Below are positions 35,983-44,832 of a stretch of 64,000 bases of DNA, in pieces. Numbering within the stretch: position 1 is the first letter of the stretch; the number at the start of each line of letters is the position of its first letter. Origin of the DNA: Aliiroseovarius sp. M344 (lineage in GTDB: Bacteria; Pseudomonadota; Alphaproteobacteria; Rhodobacterales; Rhodobacteraceae); contig NZ_CP081153.1 in assembly GCF_025140835.1 (NCBI RefSeq), positions 2,790,001 through 2,854,000 of the forward strand, given 5' to 3'. The notes under the pieces are model-generated. The model was not told where the DNA came from, searched no databases, and worked only from the letters and a program-made list of their open reading frames with translations. Both the position numbers and the translations under genes were made by a program.

Positions 35983-38379
35983 TTATCCGCGCAGGACGCC
36001 GCCAGTGGTTTTGGCGACCTTCTCAACGATCTTGGCGCTGACAGCCTCGATGTCCTTGTCGGTCAGGGTTGCGTCACGCGGTTGCAGGCGCACGGTAATG
36101 GCGAGCGACTTCTTACCTTCACCCAAGCTGCCGCCAATGAATTCATCAAAGACATTCACGTCGGCGATCAACGCCTTGTCAGCGCCAATTGCGGCGTTCA
36201 CCAGATTGATGGCCTCCACATCGGCATCCACAACAAAGGCGAAGTCACGTTCAACCGGTTGCAAATCGCTCGCGCCCAGCGCGCCGCGCCCGGTGCCTTT
36301 GGCTTTCGGGAACGGCACTTTCGCCAGATGTACGGCGAACGCCACCACTGGGCCTTTTACGTCCATCTCAGAAATGGATTTCGGGTGCAACTCACCAAAC
36401 GCGCCAAGAACGTTCTTCGGACCCAGGCCCAACTTGGCCGAGCGTCCCGGATGCCACCACGCATTCATATCGCGCAGATATGTCAGTTTGGCAGGCGCGC
36501 CGATAGCGTTCAGCACAGCCTCGACATCAGCCTTGGCGTCATAGGCATCGACCGGGCGGCGCGCGCCGAACCGGTCGCGCGGGCCGGTATGGCCGACAAG
36601 AATGCCGGTGACCATCTGTTCATATTCTTCCGGCTCGCCGCCGCTGAACACGGGACCAACTTCGAACAAGGCCAGATCCATGAAGCCACGCGCTTGGTTG
36701 CGGGCGGCGGCCTGCAGCAGACCAGGTAGAAGCGATGGTCGCATATGGCTCATCTCGGACGAAATCGGGTTTTCCAGCCGTGTAACGTCCGCCCCACCGC
36801 CAAAGCGTTTGGCACTGCCCTCGTCGATGAAGCTATAGGTCACACATTCGTTGTACCCCAACGCCGCCACTGTGCGCCGCGCCATGCCTTCACGCTTCTG
36901 CATCGGTGTCAGGATCGCCTTGGGCACACCCACATGAGTGCGTGTCAGCGGCTTACCAACCAGCTTGGTCAGCGACGCAACACGCGCGACCTCTTCCACC
37001 AGATCGGCCGAACCCTGCACGTCGGGACGCCAGCTTGGCACATGTGCCATGCCGTCCTTGATGGTGAAGCCCAGTGCGGTCAGCGTCTTGCACTGCTCAT
37101 CCGCCGGGATGTCCATACCGACAAGGCTCTGCACCCGGTCAGTATCCAGCTTATAGGCGCGCGAAACGTCAGGCTCGGCCCCAGCGGTCACAACGTCCGA
37201 TGCCTCGCCGCCGCAGAGATCAAGGATCATCTGCGTTGCGGCTTCAATCGCCTGTGCGTTATAGGCCGGGTCGATGCCGCGTTCGTTGCGATAGCGCGCG
37301 TCGGAATTGATCTTCAGCGCACGGCCCGTGCGCGCGATCTGGATCGTGTCCCAGAACGCCGCTTCAAGAAATACATTGGTGGTCGCTTCCGTGCAGCCCG
37401 TGGGCAGACCGCCCATGATGCCGCCGATGGACTCGACGCCGTCATCATCCGAAATGATGACCATACCGGGCGCGAAGGTGTATTCCTTCTCGTCCAGACC
37501 GACCAGCGTTTCGCCCCCCTTTGCGCGATGAACGCGCAGGTCACCTTTGACCTTGTCGGCATCAAACACGTGCAGCGGGCGGTTCATGTCGTAGGTGAAG
37601 AAGTTGGTAATATCCACGAGCGCCGAGATCGGACGCAGACCCACCGCTTTCAGACGCGCCTGCAGCCACGCGGGGCTAGGACCGTTCTTCACGCCCTTGA
37701 TCAGACGCCCCATGAACAACGGGTTGTCGTCGCGCGTATCCTCGTCAATCGTCACGTTGATCGGGCTGGGACCGTTGCCCGCAACCTTGTGGGTTTTCAT
37801 CGCCTTCAGCGTGCCCAAACCGCGCGCGGCCAAGTCACGCGCAATGCCGCGCACGCCCAGCGCATCGGGGCGGTTGGGCGTGATGGCAACATCGATCACC
37901 GGATCGACCTTGGTGGGATCATTTGCGGCAAGCCAATCGATGAAACGTTCGCCCACTTCGCCAGACGGCAGTTCGATGATACCGTCATGTTCTTCTGACA
38001 GTTCCAACTCCCGCTCGGAGGCCATCATGCCGTGGCTTTCGACGCCGCGGATCTTGCCAACGCTCAGCGTAACGTCGATGCCGGGCACATAGTCGCCGGG
38101 CTTGGCAAGGACCACTGTGATACCTTCCCGCGCATTGGGCGCACCGCAGACAATGGTCTTGTCACCTTCGTTGGTTTCCACTGTGCAGACGCGCAAACGA
38201 TCGGCGTCGGGGTGTTTTTCGGCAGACTTCACCTTGGCGAGCGTGAACGCGCCCAGACGGTCCAAGGGGTTGATGATCTCTTCAACCTCTAACCCCAGAT
38301 CGGTCAGAGCCTCGGCGATTTCGTCCACGGACGCCGTGGTGTCGAGGTGGTCTTTCAGCCAGGAGAGTGTGAATTTCAT
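35983..38379 (-). CDS. pheT: Phenylalanyl-tRNA synthetase beta subunit
   Basis: Large subunit of the alpha2-beta2 enzyme that charges tRNA-Phe. The 798 residues begin MKFTLSWLKDHLDTTASVDE, then the tRNA-binding OB domain (KHPDADRLRVCTVE), the B3/B4 editing domain, B5 (LVGMDIPADEQCKTLTALGF), and end with the FDX-ACB anticodon-binding domain (QPVERDFAFVVDADVEA). GAGGA precedes the ATG. The start overlaps the ASCH gene stop by 4 nt (ATGA). The first 71 nt are duplicated upstream at 38847-38917. It is the last gene of the operon. Confidence 0.97.
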   Translation of the reverse strand: MKFTLSWLKDHLDTTASVDEIAEALTDLGLEVEEIINPLDRLGAFTLAKVKSAEKHPDADRLRVCTVETNEGDKTIVCGAPNAREGITVVLAKPGDYVPGIDVTLSVGKIRGVESHGMMASERELELSEEHDGIIELPSGEVGERFIDWLAANDPTKVDPVIDVAITPNRPDALGVRGIARDLAARGLGTLKAMKTHKVAGNGPSPINVTIDEDTRDDNPLFMGRLIKGVKNGPSPAWLQARLKAVGLRPISALVDITNFFTYDMNRPLHVFDADKVKGDLRVHRAKGGETLVGLDEKEYTFAPGMVIISDDDGVESIGGIMGGLPTGCTEATTNVFLEAAFWDTIQIARTGRALKINSDARYRNERGIDPAYNAQAIEAATQMILDLCGGEASDVVTAGAEPDVSRAYKLDTDRVQSLVGMDIPADEQCKTLTALGFTIKDGMAHVPSWRPDVQGSADLVEEVARVASLTKLVGKPLTRTHVGVPKAILTPMQKREGMARRTVAALGYNECVTYSFIDEGSAKRFGGGADVTRLENPISSEMSHMRPSLLPGLLQAAARNQARGFMDLALFEVGPVFSGGEPEEYEQMVTGILVGHTGPRDRFGARRPVDAYDAKADVEAVLNAIGAPAKLTYLRDMNAWWHPGRSAKLGLGPKNVLGAFGELHPKSISEMDVKGPVVAFAVHLAKVPFPKAKGTGRGALGASDLQPVERDFAFVVDADVEAINLVNAAIGADKALIADVNVFDEFIGGSLGEGKKSLAITVRLQPRDATLTDKDIEAVSAKIVEKVAKTTGGVLRG
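38309..38379 (-). repeat. pheT 5' end, copy 1 of a 71-nt duplication
   Basis: Codons 1 to about 24 of pheT. It matches 38847-38917 at 67 of 71 positions, with a constant offset of 538 nt. Similarity stops sharply at the start codon on one side and after the EIAEA codons on the other. Confidence 0.9.
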
Positions 38380-38822
38380 GTCTTGTCCTCTGTCTGCATC
38401 GCCGGTCGGCTTGCCAAATCTTCAACCACTTCGAATTTTTCGAACAGCAACATCATCTCGGGATCGAACCCGCCGTTGCGCTCAAAATAGGCCTTATGGC
38501 CCCGCTGCCAGCCTTCCAGCGTTTCGCCCTCGGCGTGGGCCAATTCCTCGGTGACATCGCAAAACCGGACCTGTTCGACCGACTTGGTGCGGATCACCAG
38601 CGCTGGCGTGCCGTCCCAGTTGGCGGCGATATCGCAGCGCCCGACCTGAGGCATCGAGTCCGGGTCGTCCGCGAAGTCACGCAGCGCACCAGAGGTCGCA
38701 TGCTTTTGCCCCGCCCGCACCCGCTTGATCAGCTTGGCCGACAGCTTGGCACTGTCGCCGAACTTGAAGGTTCCGGCGCCGGGATAAGTGACCTGTAGGT
38801 CTTCGATGTCGTCGTCACTCAT
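38376..38822 (-). CDS. ASCH-domain protein
   Basis: 148-residue protein of the ASCH (ASC-1 homology) superfamily, YhfF-like. Core: TYPGAGTFKFGDSAKLSAKL, RVRAGQKHATSGALRDF, IRTKSVEQVRFCDVTEELA and GETLEGWQRGHKAYF. ASCH proteins have an RNA-binding-like barrel; some are nucleases or N4-acetylcytidine amidohydrolases, others unknown. It sits inside the pheS-pheT operon, with 4-nt overlaps to the pheT fragment upstream and pheT downstream. GGAG in the tail of the fragment serves as its ribosome site, 9 nt before the ATG. Confidence 0.83.
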   Translation of the reverse strand: MSDDDIEDLQVTYPGAGTFKFGDSAKLSAKLIKRVRAGQKHATSGALRDFADDPDSMPQVGRCDIAANWDGTPALVIRTKSVEQVRFCDVTEELAHAEGETLEGWQRGHKAYFERNGGFDPEMMLLFEKFEVVEDLASRPAMQTEDKT

Positions 38823-38917
38823 TGGGTAAGCTCCGGTTTGGTGCAGGCCTCGGCGATTTCATCCACGGAGGCCGTGGTGTCGAGGTGGTCTTTCAGCCAG
38901 GAGATGGTGAATTTCAT
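38819..38917 (-). pseudogene. Duplicated pheT start, 32-codon remnant or leader ORF
   Basis: Encodes 32 residues. The first 24, [20 protein letters not shown] plus IAEA, copy the PheT N-terminus with one change (Leu5 to Ile); the remaining eight (CTKPELTQ) are unrelated. It has GGAG 7 nt before its ATG, overlaps the upstream gene's stop (ATGA), and its own TGA overlaps the ASCH start. So it is a remnant of pheT but still positioned to be translated, perhaps only to couple translation of its neighbours. Confidence 0.85.
38847..38917 (-). repeat. pheT 5' end, copy 2 of a 71-nt duplication
   Basis: Partner of 38309-38379. Of four differences, three fall in synonymous third positions and one gives Leu to Ile, the pattern expected between two functional homologues rather than a decaying copy. 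Confidence 0.9.
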
Positions 38918-39354
38918 TGTGGCGCTCCAAATTTGTAGACTGCCCAACTCATGGCGAGAGCAGCCAGCACCGAAAGAACAACCGTTGGCAAGTTCTCTCG
39001 AATGTTCGTTCCCCACCTGTGAAGCACGGGAGTGTCGTAGTCTTGAACGTATTCAAACCCCTTGAGTGTGAGATTTAGTGTCCAAGTGTTGGAATGATAT
39101 TGACCGACGGCGAGACGAGCAGTGTCCTCACCCGCCTCGACCAGATCCTCTCTTGCGGCATATGCCATCAAGACGCGAAACTCATCTGAAGTGAAGCTCG
39201 GCGAGCTTTTCAATGTCCAACGGGCTTTGTTTGAAACGTAAGCACCGTCCATCAACGCATTGACAGCCGACGCATACTCCATCCCATCCAATCCAGCCTC
39301 ACCGACCACTGATAGAGCTTGCGCTAGTCGCTCACGTGTAATCGGTAGGCTCAC
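38914..39354 (-). CDS. Hypothetical protein inside the pheS-pheT operon
   Basis: 146 residues, no recognised domain. Residues 1-110 are soluble ([18 protein letters not shown], a possible winged-helix-like stretch, and [15 protein letters not shown]), and residues 120-141 form one C-terminal transmembrane helix ending FGAPQ, so it is probably tail-anchored. Composition is less GC-rich than pheS and pheT. The GTG start overlaps the pheS stop (GTGA) and its stop overlaps the pheT remnant (ATGA), so it is embedded in the operon. Probably an inserted accessory gene. Confidence 0.7.
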   Translation of the reverse strand: MSLPITRERLAQALSVVGEAGLDGMEYASAVNALMDGAYVSNKARWTLKSSPSFTSDEFRVLMAYAAREDLVEAGEDTARLAVGQYHSNTWTLNLTLKGFEYVQDYDTPVLHRWGTNIRENLPTVVLSVLAALAMSWAVYKFGAPQ

Positions 39355-40424
39355 CTACTCAACCCCCCACGCATCGTCGGCACATCCAACGAGCTAAACC
39401 CGTAATGCCTCAGCCAGCGCAAGTCGCTATCAAAGAACGCGCGCAGGTCGGGGATGCCGTATTTCAGCATGGCGAGACGGTCGATGCCGAGGCCGAAGGC
39501 GAAGCCCTGCCACTCGTCCGGGTTCACGCCCGCCGATTGCAGCACGTGCGGGTGCACCATGCCAGAGCCGAGGATTTCCATCCAGTCGTCGCCCTCGCCC
39601 AGTTTCAGCGTTCCGCCTTCCCATGAACAACGAATGTCGACCTCGGCTGATGGTTCGGTAAAGGGGAAGTGCGAGGCGCGGAAGCGCAGTTCGATGCCGT
39701 CGATTTCAAAGAACGCGCGGCAGAATTCTTCCAGCGTCCATTTCAGGTTCGCCATCGAGATGTCTTTGTCGATCGCCAACCCCTCGACCTGATGGAACAT
39801 CGGGGTGTGGGTCTGGTCGTAGTCGGCACGGTAAACGCGGCCCGGTGCGATCACGCGAATGGGCGCGCCCTGCGCCATCATCGCGCGGATTTGCACGGGG
39901 CTGGTATGGGTGCGCAACACATGCGGTGGACGCTCGTCGCCGTCGGGCATGGTCATATAGAACGTGTCCATCTCGGTCCGGGTCGGGTGCTCTGCCGGGA
40001 TGTTCAGCGCGTCGAAATTGTACCAGTCGCTTTCGATCTGTGGCCCTTCGGCGACCGAAAAGCCCATGTCGCCAAAGATCGCGCTGATTTCCTCGGTGAC
40101 CTGCGAAATCGGGTGGATTGTGCCTTGCCGCTGCGGACGGCCCGGCAAGGTCACGTCCAGCCATTCGGTGCGCAGACGTTCATCCAGCGCGGCATCCGCC
40201 AGCCCGGATTTCTTGGCGGCAATGGCCGAGTTGATCTCGTCCTTCAGGGCGTTCAGCTTGGGACCGGCAACTTGGCGTTCCTCGGGTGTCATCTTGCCCA
40301 ATTCGCGCATTTTCAGGGCCACTTCGCCCTTCTTTCCGACCGCCTGCACGCGGATATCTTCCAGCACGGCTTCGTCAGCCGCATTGCCAATCGCGTCGAG
40401 ATATTTCGTTCTAAGCTCGTCCAT
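39351..40424 (-). CDS. pheS: Phenylalanyl-tRNA synthetase alpha subunit
   Basis: Catalytic subunit of the class II synthetase. Motif 2 and 3 regions are visible: [31 protein letters not shown], and [18 protein letters not shown]; also [16 protein letters not shown]. Residues 1-90 form the N-terminal coiled coil. I start at MDELRTKYL with AGGGA upstream; a start 7 codons earlier is unsupported. 357 aa is normal. First gene of the interrupted operon pheS-X-pheT'-ASCH-pheT. Confidence 0.97.
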   Translation of the reverse strand: MDELRTKYLDAIGNAADEAVLEDIRVQAVGKKGEVALKMRELGKMTPEERQVAGPKLNALKDEINSAIAAKKSGLADAALDERLRTEWLDVTLPGRPQRQGTIHPISQVTEEISAIFGDMGFSVAEGPQIESDWYNFDALNIPAEHPTRTEMDTFYMTMPDGDERPPHVLRTHTSPVQIRAMMAQGAPIRVIAPGRVYRADYDQTHTPMFHQVEGLAIDKDISMANLKWTLEEFCRAFFEIDGIELRFRASHFPFTEPSAEVDIRCSWEGGTLKLGEGDDWMEILGSGMVHPHVLQSAGVNPDEWQGFAFGLGIDRLAMLKYGIPDLRAFFDSDLRWLRHYGFSSLDVPTMRGGLSR

Positions 40425-40504
40425 GTCGGTCCCTTTGCATCGCACCGCTTCCAGCTAGCGAATGCAGGGCAAAATGGCAAGCGGGCGCAAGCCGGACTTG
40501 GGCC

Positions 40505-41752
40505 TCAGGACAGGTTCAGGGCGTGAAGGCGGCCTTCCAGAAACGCTTTGTCTTCTGGGGCCGAGGCAAGGGTTATCGCTGTGCGGTAACTTTGGGCGGC
40601 GTCCTGTGTGCGGCCCGACCGGGCCAGAAGGTCCGCGCGACAGGCATGATAGGGTTGATACCCTTGCAGTTTGTCATCCCCGCAGAACGTGTCCAGCAGG
40701 GTCAGGCCCGCCTCTGGCCCTTTGGCATAGGACAGCGCGGCCGCCTGATTGATGCGTACGATCGGGTTGGGCTGGCGCTGTGCCAACACGTCATAGAGTG
40801 CCACGATCTGTGGCCAGTCCGTCGCGGCGAAGCTGGCGGCGTTGGCATGCAGCGCATGGATCGCCGCTTGTATCGCATAGGGTCCAGCCGGTCCCATCGA
40901 CAACGCGGTTTCGACCAGTTGGTTGCCTTGGCGGATCTTGGCACGATCCCAACGCGCGCGGTTTTGTGCCTCAAGCGGCAGGAAGGCACCATCTTCCCCC
41001 TTTCGCGCCAACCGACGGCTGTTGCCAAAAAGCATAAGCGCCAGCAGCCCTTTCGCTTCGGCATTGTCAGGCAACAGACCGGTCAGGATGCGTCCCAGGC
41101 GGATCGCCTCGTTCACAAGATCAGCGCGCGACATCTGCCCGTCCGAGGACCAATGCCCCTCGGTAAAGATCAGGTATATCACCCTGAGCACCGCATCTGT
41201 CCGGTCGTGCATATCGTCCGGCTCGGGCAATTTGAAAGCGATCCCGGCGGCACGTAGCTTCTTTTTCGCACGGGTCAGACGGGCCGCCATGGCATCGGTC
41301 TTGTCCAGGAATGCCCCGGCAATCTCGGCGGTGGTCAGCCCGCCCAATGCGCGCAGCGTCAGCGCGACCCGCGACTTTTCTTCAAGCGCCGGGTGGCAGC
41401 AGGTATAGATAAGTTCAAGTCGGTGGTCCGGGATCAGCATCGGCGCATCCTTTGGATCATCGCGGTGCTGGTCCAGCCAAAGGGCCAGCTCGCCGGACTT
41501 GCGTTCAGCAGTTTCACCCCGCCGTATTCGATCAAGCGCCTTGCGGCGCGCGACCGTAATCATCCAAGCGTCCGGATTGCGGGGCGCGCCATTTTTGGGC
41601 CATGCCTCAAGTGCCGAAACAACGGCGTCCTGCAAGCTGTCTTCGGCCAAGGCGTAGTCGCCAATCGACGACACCAATGACGACAGGATGCGCGCCCAGT
41701 CTTCGCGGATCAATCGCGCGACAAGCGTCTGAACTTCGACTGGGGGCAGCAT
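40505..41752 (-). CDS. ECF sigma factor with long C-terminal domain (ECF42/SigJ-like)
   Basis: RNA polymerase sigma factor of 415 residues. Region 2 is ALAEDSLQDAVVSALEAW with NPDAWMITVARRKALDRIRR; region 4 is LTLRALGGLTTAEIAGAFLDK. The roughly 230-residue C-terminal part (FTEGHWSSDGQMSRADLVNEA, NRARWDRAKIRQGN, GRTQDAAQSYRTAI) is the DUF6596/TPR-like extension of the ECF42 group. Such sigma factors have no anti-sigma partner and occur with DGPF/YCII proteins, as here: the YCII gene ends 6 nt upstream. The signal is unknown. Confidence 0.9.
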   Translation of the reverse strand: MLPPVEVQTLVARLIREDWARILSSLVSSIGDYALAEDSLQDAVVSALEAWPKNGAPRNPDAWMITVARRKALDRIRRGETAERKSGELALWLDQHRDDPKDAPMLIPDHRLELIYTCCHPALEEKSRVALTLRALGGLTTAEIAGAFLDKTDAMAARLTRAKKKLRAAGIAFKLPEPDDMHDRTDAVLRVIYLIFTEGHWSSDGQMSRADLVNEAIRLGRILTGLLPDNAEAKGLLALMLFGNSRRLARKGEDGAFLPLEAQNRARWDRAKIRQGNQLVETALSMGPAGPYAIQAAIHALHANAASFAATDWPQIVALYDVLAQRQPNPIVRINQAAALSYAKGPEAGLTLLDTFCGDDKLQGYQPYHACRADLLARSGRTQDAAQSYRTAITLASAPEDKAFLEGRLHALNLS

Positions 41753-41758
41753 CAGGGA

Positions 41759-42109
41759 TTAGTCGAAGACCATGACCGGGCGCACCTCGACCCGACCATA
41801 CTGCGCGTCCGGGATTTTGGCCGCGTAATGCAGCGCCTCGTCCAGGTCTTTGCAGTCAAAAATGTAATAGCCCCCCAATTGCTCTTTGGTCTCAGCAAAC
41901 GGACCATCAACCACCTCGGTTTTGCCGTTACGCACTGACACCGTGGTTGACATTGCAACGGGGTGCAACGCGTTGCCGCCAGCCATTTTGCCTGCGTCCT
42001 CAACCTCTTTGGTGAAATCAGTGTAGGACTGCATATAGGGGCCGAATTCATCGGTGCCCGGTTGGGGGCCATTGTCCTCGGCGTTATAGATCAAACACAT
42101 GTATTGCAT
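41759..42109 (-). CDS. YCII/DGPF-domain protein
   Basis: 116-residue protein of the YCII (DGPF) family, characteristic partner of ECF42 sigma factors. Features: MQYMCLIYNAEDNGPQPG, NALHPVAMSTTVSVRNGK with VVDGPFAETKEQLGGYYIFD (the DGPF motif), and the C-terminal GRVEVRPVMVFD. AAGGA lies 7 nt before the chosen ATG; a start 5 codons upstream is less likely. The family is thought to be a small enzyme or sensor; its role in the sigma system is not established. Confidence 0.9.
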   Translation of the reverse strand: MQYMCLIYNAEDNGPQPGTDEFGPYMQSYTDFTKEVEDAGKMAGGNALHPVAMSTTVSVRNGKTEVVDGPFAETKEQLGGYYIFDCKDLDEALHYAAKIPDAQYGRVEVRPVMVFD

Positions 42110-42568
42110 GGTGGTTCCTTCCATCTGTTGGGAAAGGCTTCAGGCCCTTCTGTGTACCAGACGTTCGACGATCGGCAAAATCGACATTTGATGTTGAGAA
42201 ATTTCAAAAAATGATCGCTTTGAGTTCGGACAACCGACTGCTGCGAATTGATTGAATGGCAGCGTTACATACAAAAAGGTACGTATCTTCGGAAGCGCTG
42301 GCTCAGGTATGTGCACCGCAAACAACCGCCCGCAGTGCCAAAGGCTGGGGTTTACCCACGAAGGGCCGGTACAGGATGGTCCTTCCCGCTGTCGACTTGT
42401 GGGGCGCGGGCAACTTGGTGCTGCTTCTGCTTGGATTTCATAGCAAGACCTTTTTCATGTAGCCAGGCCAGCCACTTTCCTAATCCGCATGATTAAAGCG
42501 TGATTTGATGCTATGGCTTCAAACGCGAGATTACCGACAAAGCGCGCTCAATCTGGTAATGTGGTATT
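42110..42568. other. 459-nt region without a recognised gene
   Basis: Lies between divergent YCII and MDR genes. It contains one operator-like inverted repeat (42264-42287). Several short frames of 60-80 codons exist but have no ribosome site or recognisable motif. It should contain promoters for the ECF operon and the reductase. Confidence 0.4.
42264..42287. promoter_or_regulatory. Imperfect inverted repeat, operator-like
   Basis: GTTACATAC-N6-GTACGTATC: 7 of 9 positions pair across a 6-nt AAAAAG spacer. Shape fits a TetR- or MarR-type site. It lies about 280 nt upstream of the MDR reductase; no regulator gene is adjacent. Confidence 0.35.
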
Positions 42569-43540
42569 ATGACCGACACAACGACGATGAAGGCTGTAGT
42601 CTTCGACCGATATGGCCCACCGGAGTCACTTTCTCTTCGCGAGGTTCCTATCCCGCGTCCGGCTCCGGGTGAAATCCGCGTGCGGGTTATGGCGACGACA
42701 GTTAACCGCACCGACACCGCCACGCTTCGGGCGCATCCTTTTTTTGCGCGACTGATGACGGGGCTTCTCCGCCCGAAAATGCAGACGCTCGGCATGGATT
42801 TTTCCGGGGTCGTCGATGATCTGGGCGACGGCGTAGTCGCTTTCCAGCCCGGTGACCGGGTCTTTGGCCTTTTGCCAGAGAAATTCGGTGCCCATGCCGA
42901 ATATTTTTGCATGCCCGCCAACGGGGCGGTCGCCAGCATTCCCGGCGATCTCCCGTTCAACGAAGCAGTGGTCGGCGAAGGTGCATGGTATGCCAGCGCG
43001 ACGGTCGGGCTACTTTCGGAGGGCCAAGCTTGTTTAATTTACGGCGCGTCCGGTGCCATCGGTACCGCCGCGGTTCAGTTGGCAAAAGCTCAGGGCGTTA
43101 CGGTGACTGCGGTCGTCGGCACGCGGCACCTAGACCTTGCCAAGCGGCTCGGCGCGGACAGGATTATCAACTATGAAGAAGAAGATTTTACCGCGATAGG
43201 TGAAACTTTTGATCTGGTTTTCGACGCTGTCGGCAAGACCTCCTGGTTCGCCTGTCACAGGCTTCTGAACAAGAACGGGATGTTCGCTGCGACCGATCTT
43301 GGCCCGTTTTGGTCAAACATCCTTCTGAGCATGTGGTTCGGGATTTTCGGCAGCCGCCGCGTGCGTGTCCCATACCCCGAGGACGCGCCAGGATTCGTCC
43401 GGCACCTCGCAGACCTGATGGCAGAAGGCCGGTTCAGGGGCGTTTTTGATCGCAGTTATCCCTTGGAAGACATCGTAGAGGCATTCCGATATGTGGAGAC
43501 AGGGCAGAAGACCGGAATCGTCGTGATCGACGTTCAATAG
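42569..43540 (+). CDS. MDR-family NAD(P)-dependent alcohol dehydrogenase/quinone oxidoreductase
   Basis: 323-residue medium-chain reductase. N-terminal GroES-like fold with VFDRYGPPESLSLREVPIPR and MDFSGVVDDLGDGVVAFQPG; Rossmann domain with ACLIYGASGAIGTAAVQLAK. The catalytic and structural zinc cysteines of true alcohol dehydrogenases are absent, so this is the zinc-free quinone-reductase-like subgroup. It is convergent to a related gene 22 nt away. Substrate unknown. Confidence 0.87.
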   Translation: MTDTTTMKAVVFDRYGPPESLSLREVPIPRPAPGEIRVRVMATTVNRTDTATLRAHPFFARLMTGLLRPKMQTLGMDFSGVVDDLGDGVVAFQPGDRVFGLLPEKFGAHAEYFCMPANGAVASIPGDLPFNEAVVGEGAWYASATVGLLSEGQACLIYGASGAIGTAAVQLAKAQGVTVTAVVGTRHLDLAKRLGADRIINYEEEDFTAIGETFDLVFDAVGKTSWFACHRLLNKNGMFAATDLGPFWSNILLSMWFGIFGSRRVRVPYPEDAPGFVRHLADLMAEGRFRGVFDRSYPLEDIVEAFRYVETGQKTGIVVIDVQ

Positions 43541-43562
43541 CAGGGCGCGGCGGCGGCTAAAA

Positions 43563-44516
43563 CTACAGCCTGATTACCAATTTGCCTTTCACTTCGCCAA
43601 AGCCGGTACGCTGCAATGCCTCGGGTACTGACGACAGCGGCAACACGGCATCAAGATGCGGTGCAATTTTCCCCTCGACGGCCAATTGCGCGACCTTTTC
43701 GGTCAGTTTCCGGCCGCTGGGAACCATCAACATCCCTATAGATTTCTTCTGAAGGCGAAAGCGAAGTCCACCAATGACGAGTTTCAGCAAGACCGCGACG
43801 TCTCCGCCCAAGGCCCTATAGACGCCACCGCGCGACAGAGCCCGCGCGATCCTGCCCGGGCCACGCGTGGCAACCATGTCCAATATCCAGTCCCATTGCT
43901 GGCCTGTTCGGGTAAAATCCTGCTGGCGAAAATCAAAGATCTCATCGGCTCCCAAGGACCTCAGCCAATCGATCTTGCTGGCGTTGTCCACAGCTGTGAC
44001 ATGCGCTCCTGCTGACTTCGCCAATTGGAGCGCCATAGTTCCCGACCCGCCACCGGCGCCGTTTATCAAAACTTTGTCGCCCGGCTTAAATCCTTCGGCG
44101 CCCGCAACGGCAATGCCACCGGCTTGCGGCAAACATGCGGCGACCTCGTCAGAGAGCCCATCCGGAACCCGGACCATCTGGGCGACTGGCGCACAAACAT
44201 ATTCCGCAAACCCGCCGCGTATCATGACAAGATCGCCCATGACCCTATCGCCGAACGAGAACCCGGTGGTGTTTGGGCCAAGCTTGTCAACTATGCCGAC
44301 GATGTCAGACCCTAGGACCGAGTGTTTTGGCCGCAGCAGCCCTCCCACGAGCCGCGCATAAAGCGGCGAACCGATCAGATATTCCCAGTCAGAGAGGTTC
44401 ACAGCGCAGGCTAGAACCCTAACCCGGATTTGTGCCTTGCCGGGCTCTGGAACAGGTATATCTGCAAGCCGAAGGTGTTCCGGCCCACCATATCTGTCCT
44501 GAACAATGGCCTTCAT
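43563..44516 (-). CDS. Second MDR-family NAD(P)-dependent reductase
   Basis: 317 residues, zinc-free MDR architecture: IVQDRYGGPEHLRLADIPVP, LGSDIVGIVDKLGPNTTG, and the cofactor motif DKVLINGAGGGSGTMALQLA. Paralogous to the neighbouring convergent gene but clearly diverged (different loops at PSGRKLTEKVAQLAVEG). GGAG precedes two adjacent ATGs; I take the second for better spacing, the first adds one methionine. Function beyond reductase is unknown. Confidence 0.87.
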   Translation of the reverse strand: MKAIVQDRYGGPEHLRLADIPVPEPGKAQIRVRVLACAVNLSDWEYLIGSPLYARLVGGLLRPKHSVLGSDIVGIVDKLGPNTTGFSFGDRVMGDLVMIRGGFAEYVCAPVAQMVRVPDGLSDEVAACLPQAGGIAVAGAEGFKPGDKVLINGAGGGSGTMALQLAKSAGAHVTAVDNASKIDWLRSLGADEIFDFRQQDFTRTGQQWDWILDMVATRGPGRIARALSRGGVYRALGGDVAVLLKLVIGGLRFRLQKKSIGMLMVPSGRKLTEKVAQLAVEGKIAPHLDAVLPLSSVPEALQRTGFGEVKGKLVIRL

Positions 44517-44832
44517 CATTTCTCCTCTGCGTCCGGCACTTTCGATGCGAAATACCCGCAGGAACAGTTTGCGCTAGTTCAAGCGCGTTCTCAATCCTCC
44601 ATTCTGACGGCCAGACTTCTGCGCCACAGCGAACAATCGTCGCGTGGGCAACAGAAAACTACTTTACGTCCTTAGCGGGTTCCGCCGTGGACGAGATGTT
44701 CTGTAACCGGCTGTGGGAGAGGGGCAGCGTATGCCGGCGTTGTTCCGCAAGAAGGGCATCTGACCCGTACCCCAACAAAAAAAGCCGCCGGGTTTCCCCA
44801 GCGGCTTTTCGATCTTTGATGCGGTTCAGACC
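44517..44832. other. 316-nt intergenic region between reductase and rplT
   Basis: Holds the reductase promoter and, near its end, the rplT terminator. No conserved gene or RNA recognised. A plus-strand frame runs through it but is low-complexity and unconvincing. Confidence 0.4.
44780..44809 (-). terminator. Terminator of rpmI-rplT
   Basis: AAAAGCCGC pairs with GCGGCTTTT around a GGG/CCC inner stem. On the minus strand it is followed by TTTGTTG. It lies 24 nt after the rplT stop. Confidence 0.88.

Noticed and set aside
36745..37998. Plus-strand 417-codon frame opposite pheT
   Set aside because: Very Arg/His-rich shadow frame; pheT domains are unmistakable on the other strand.
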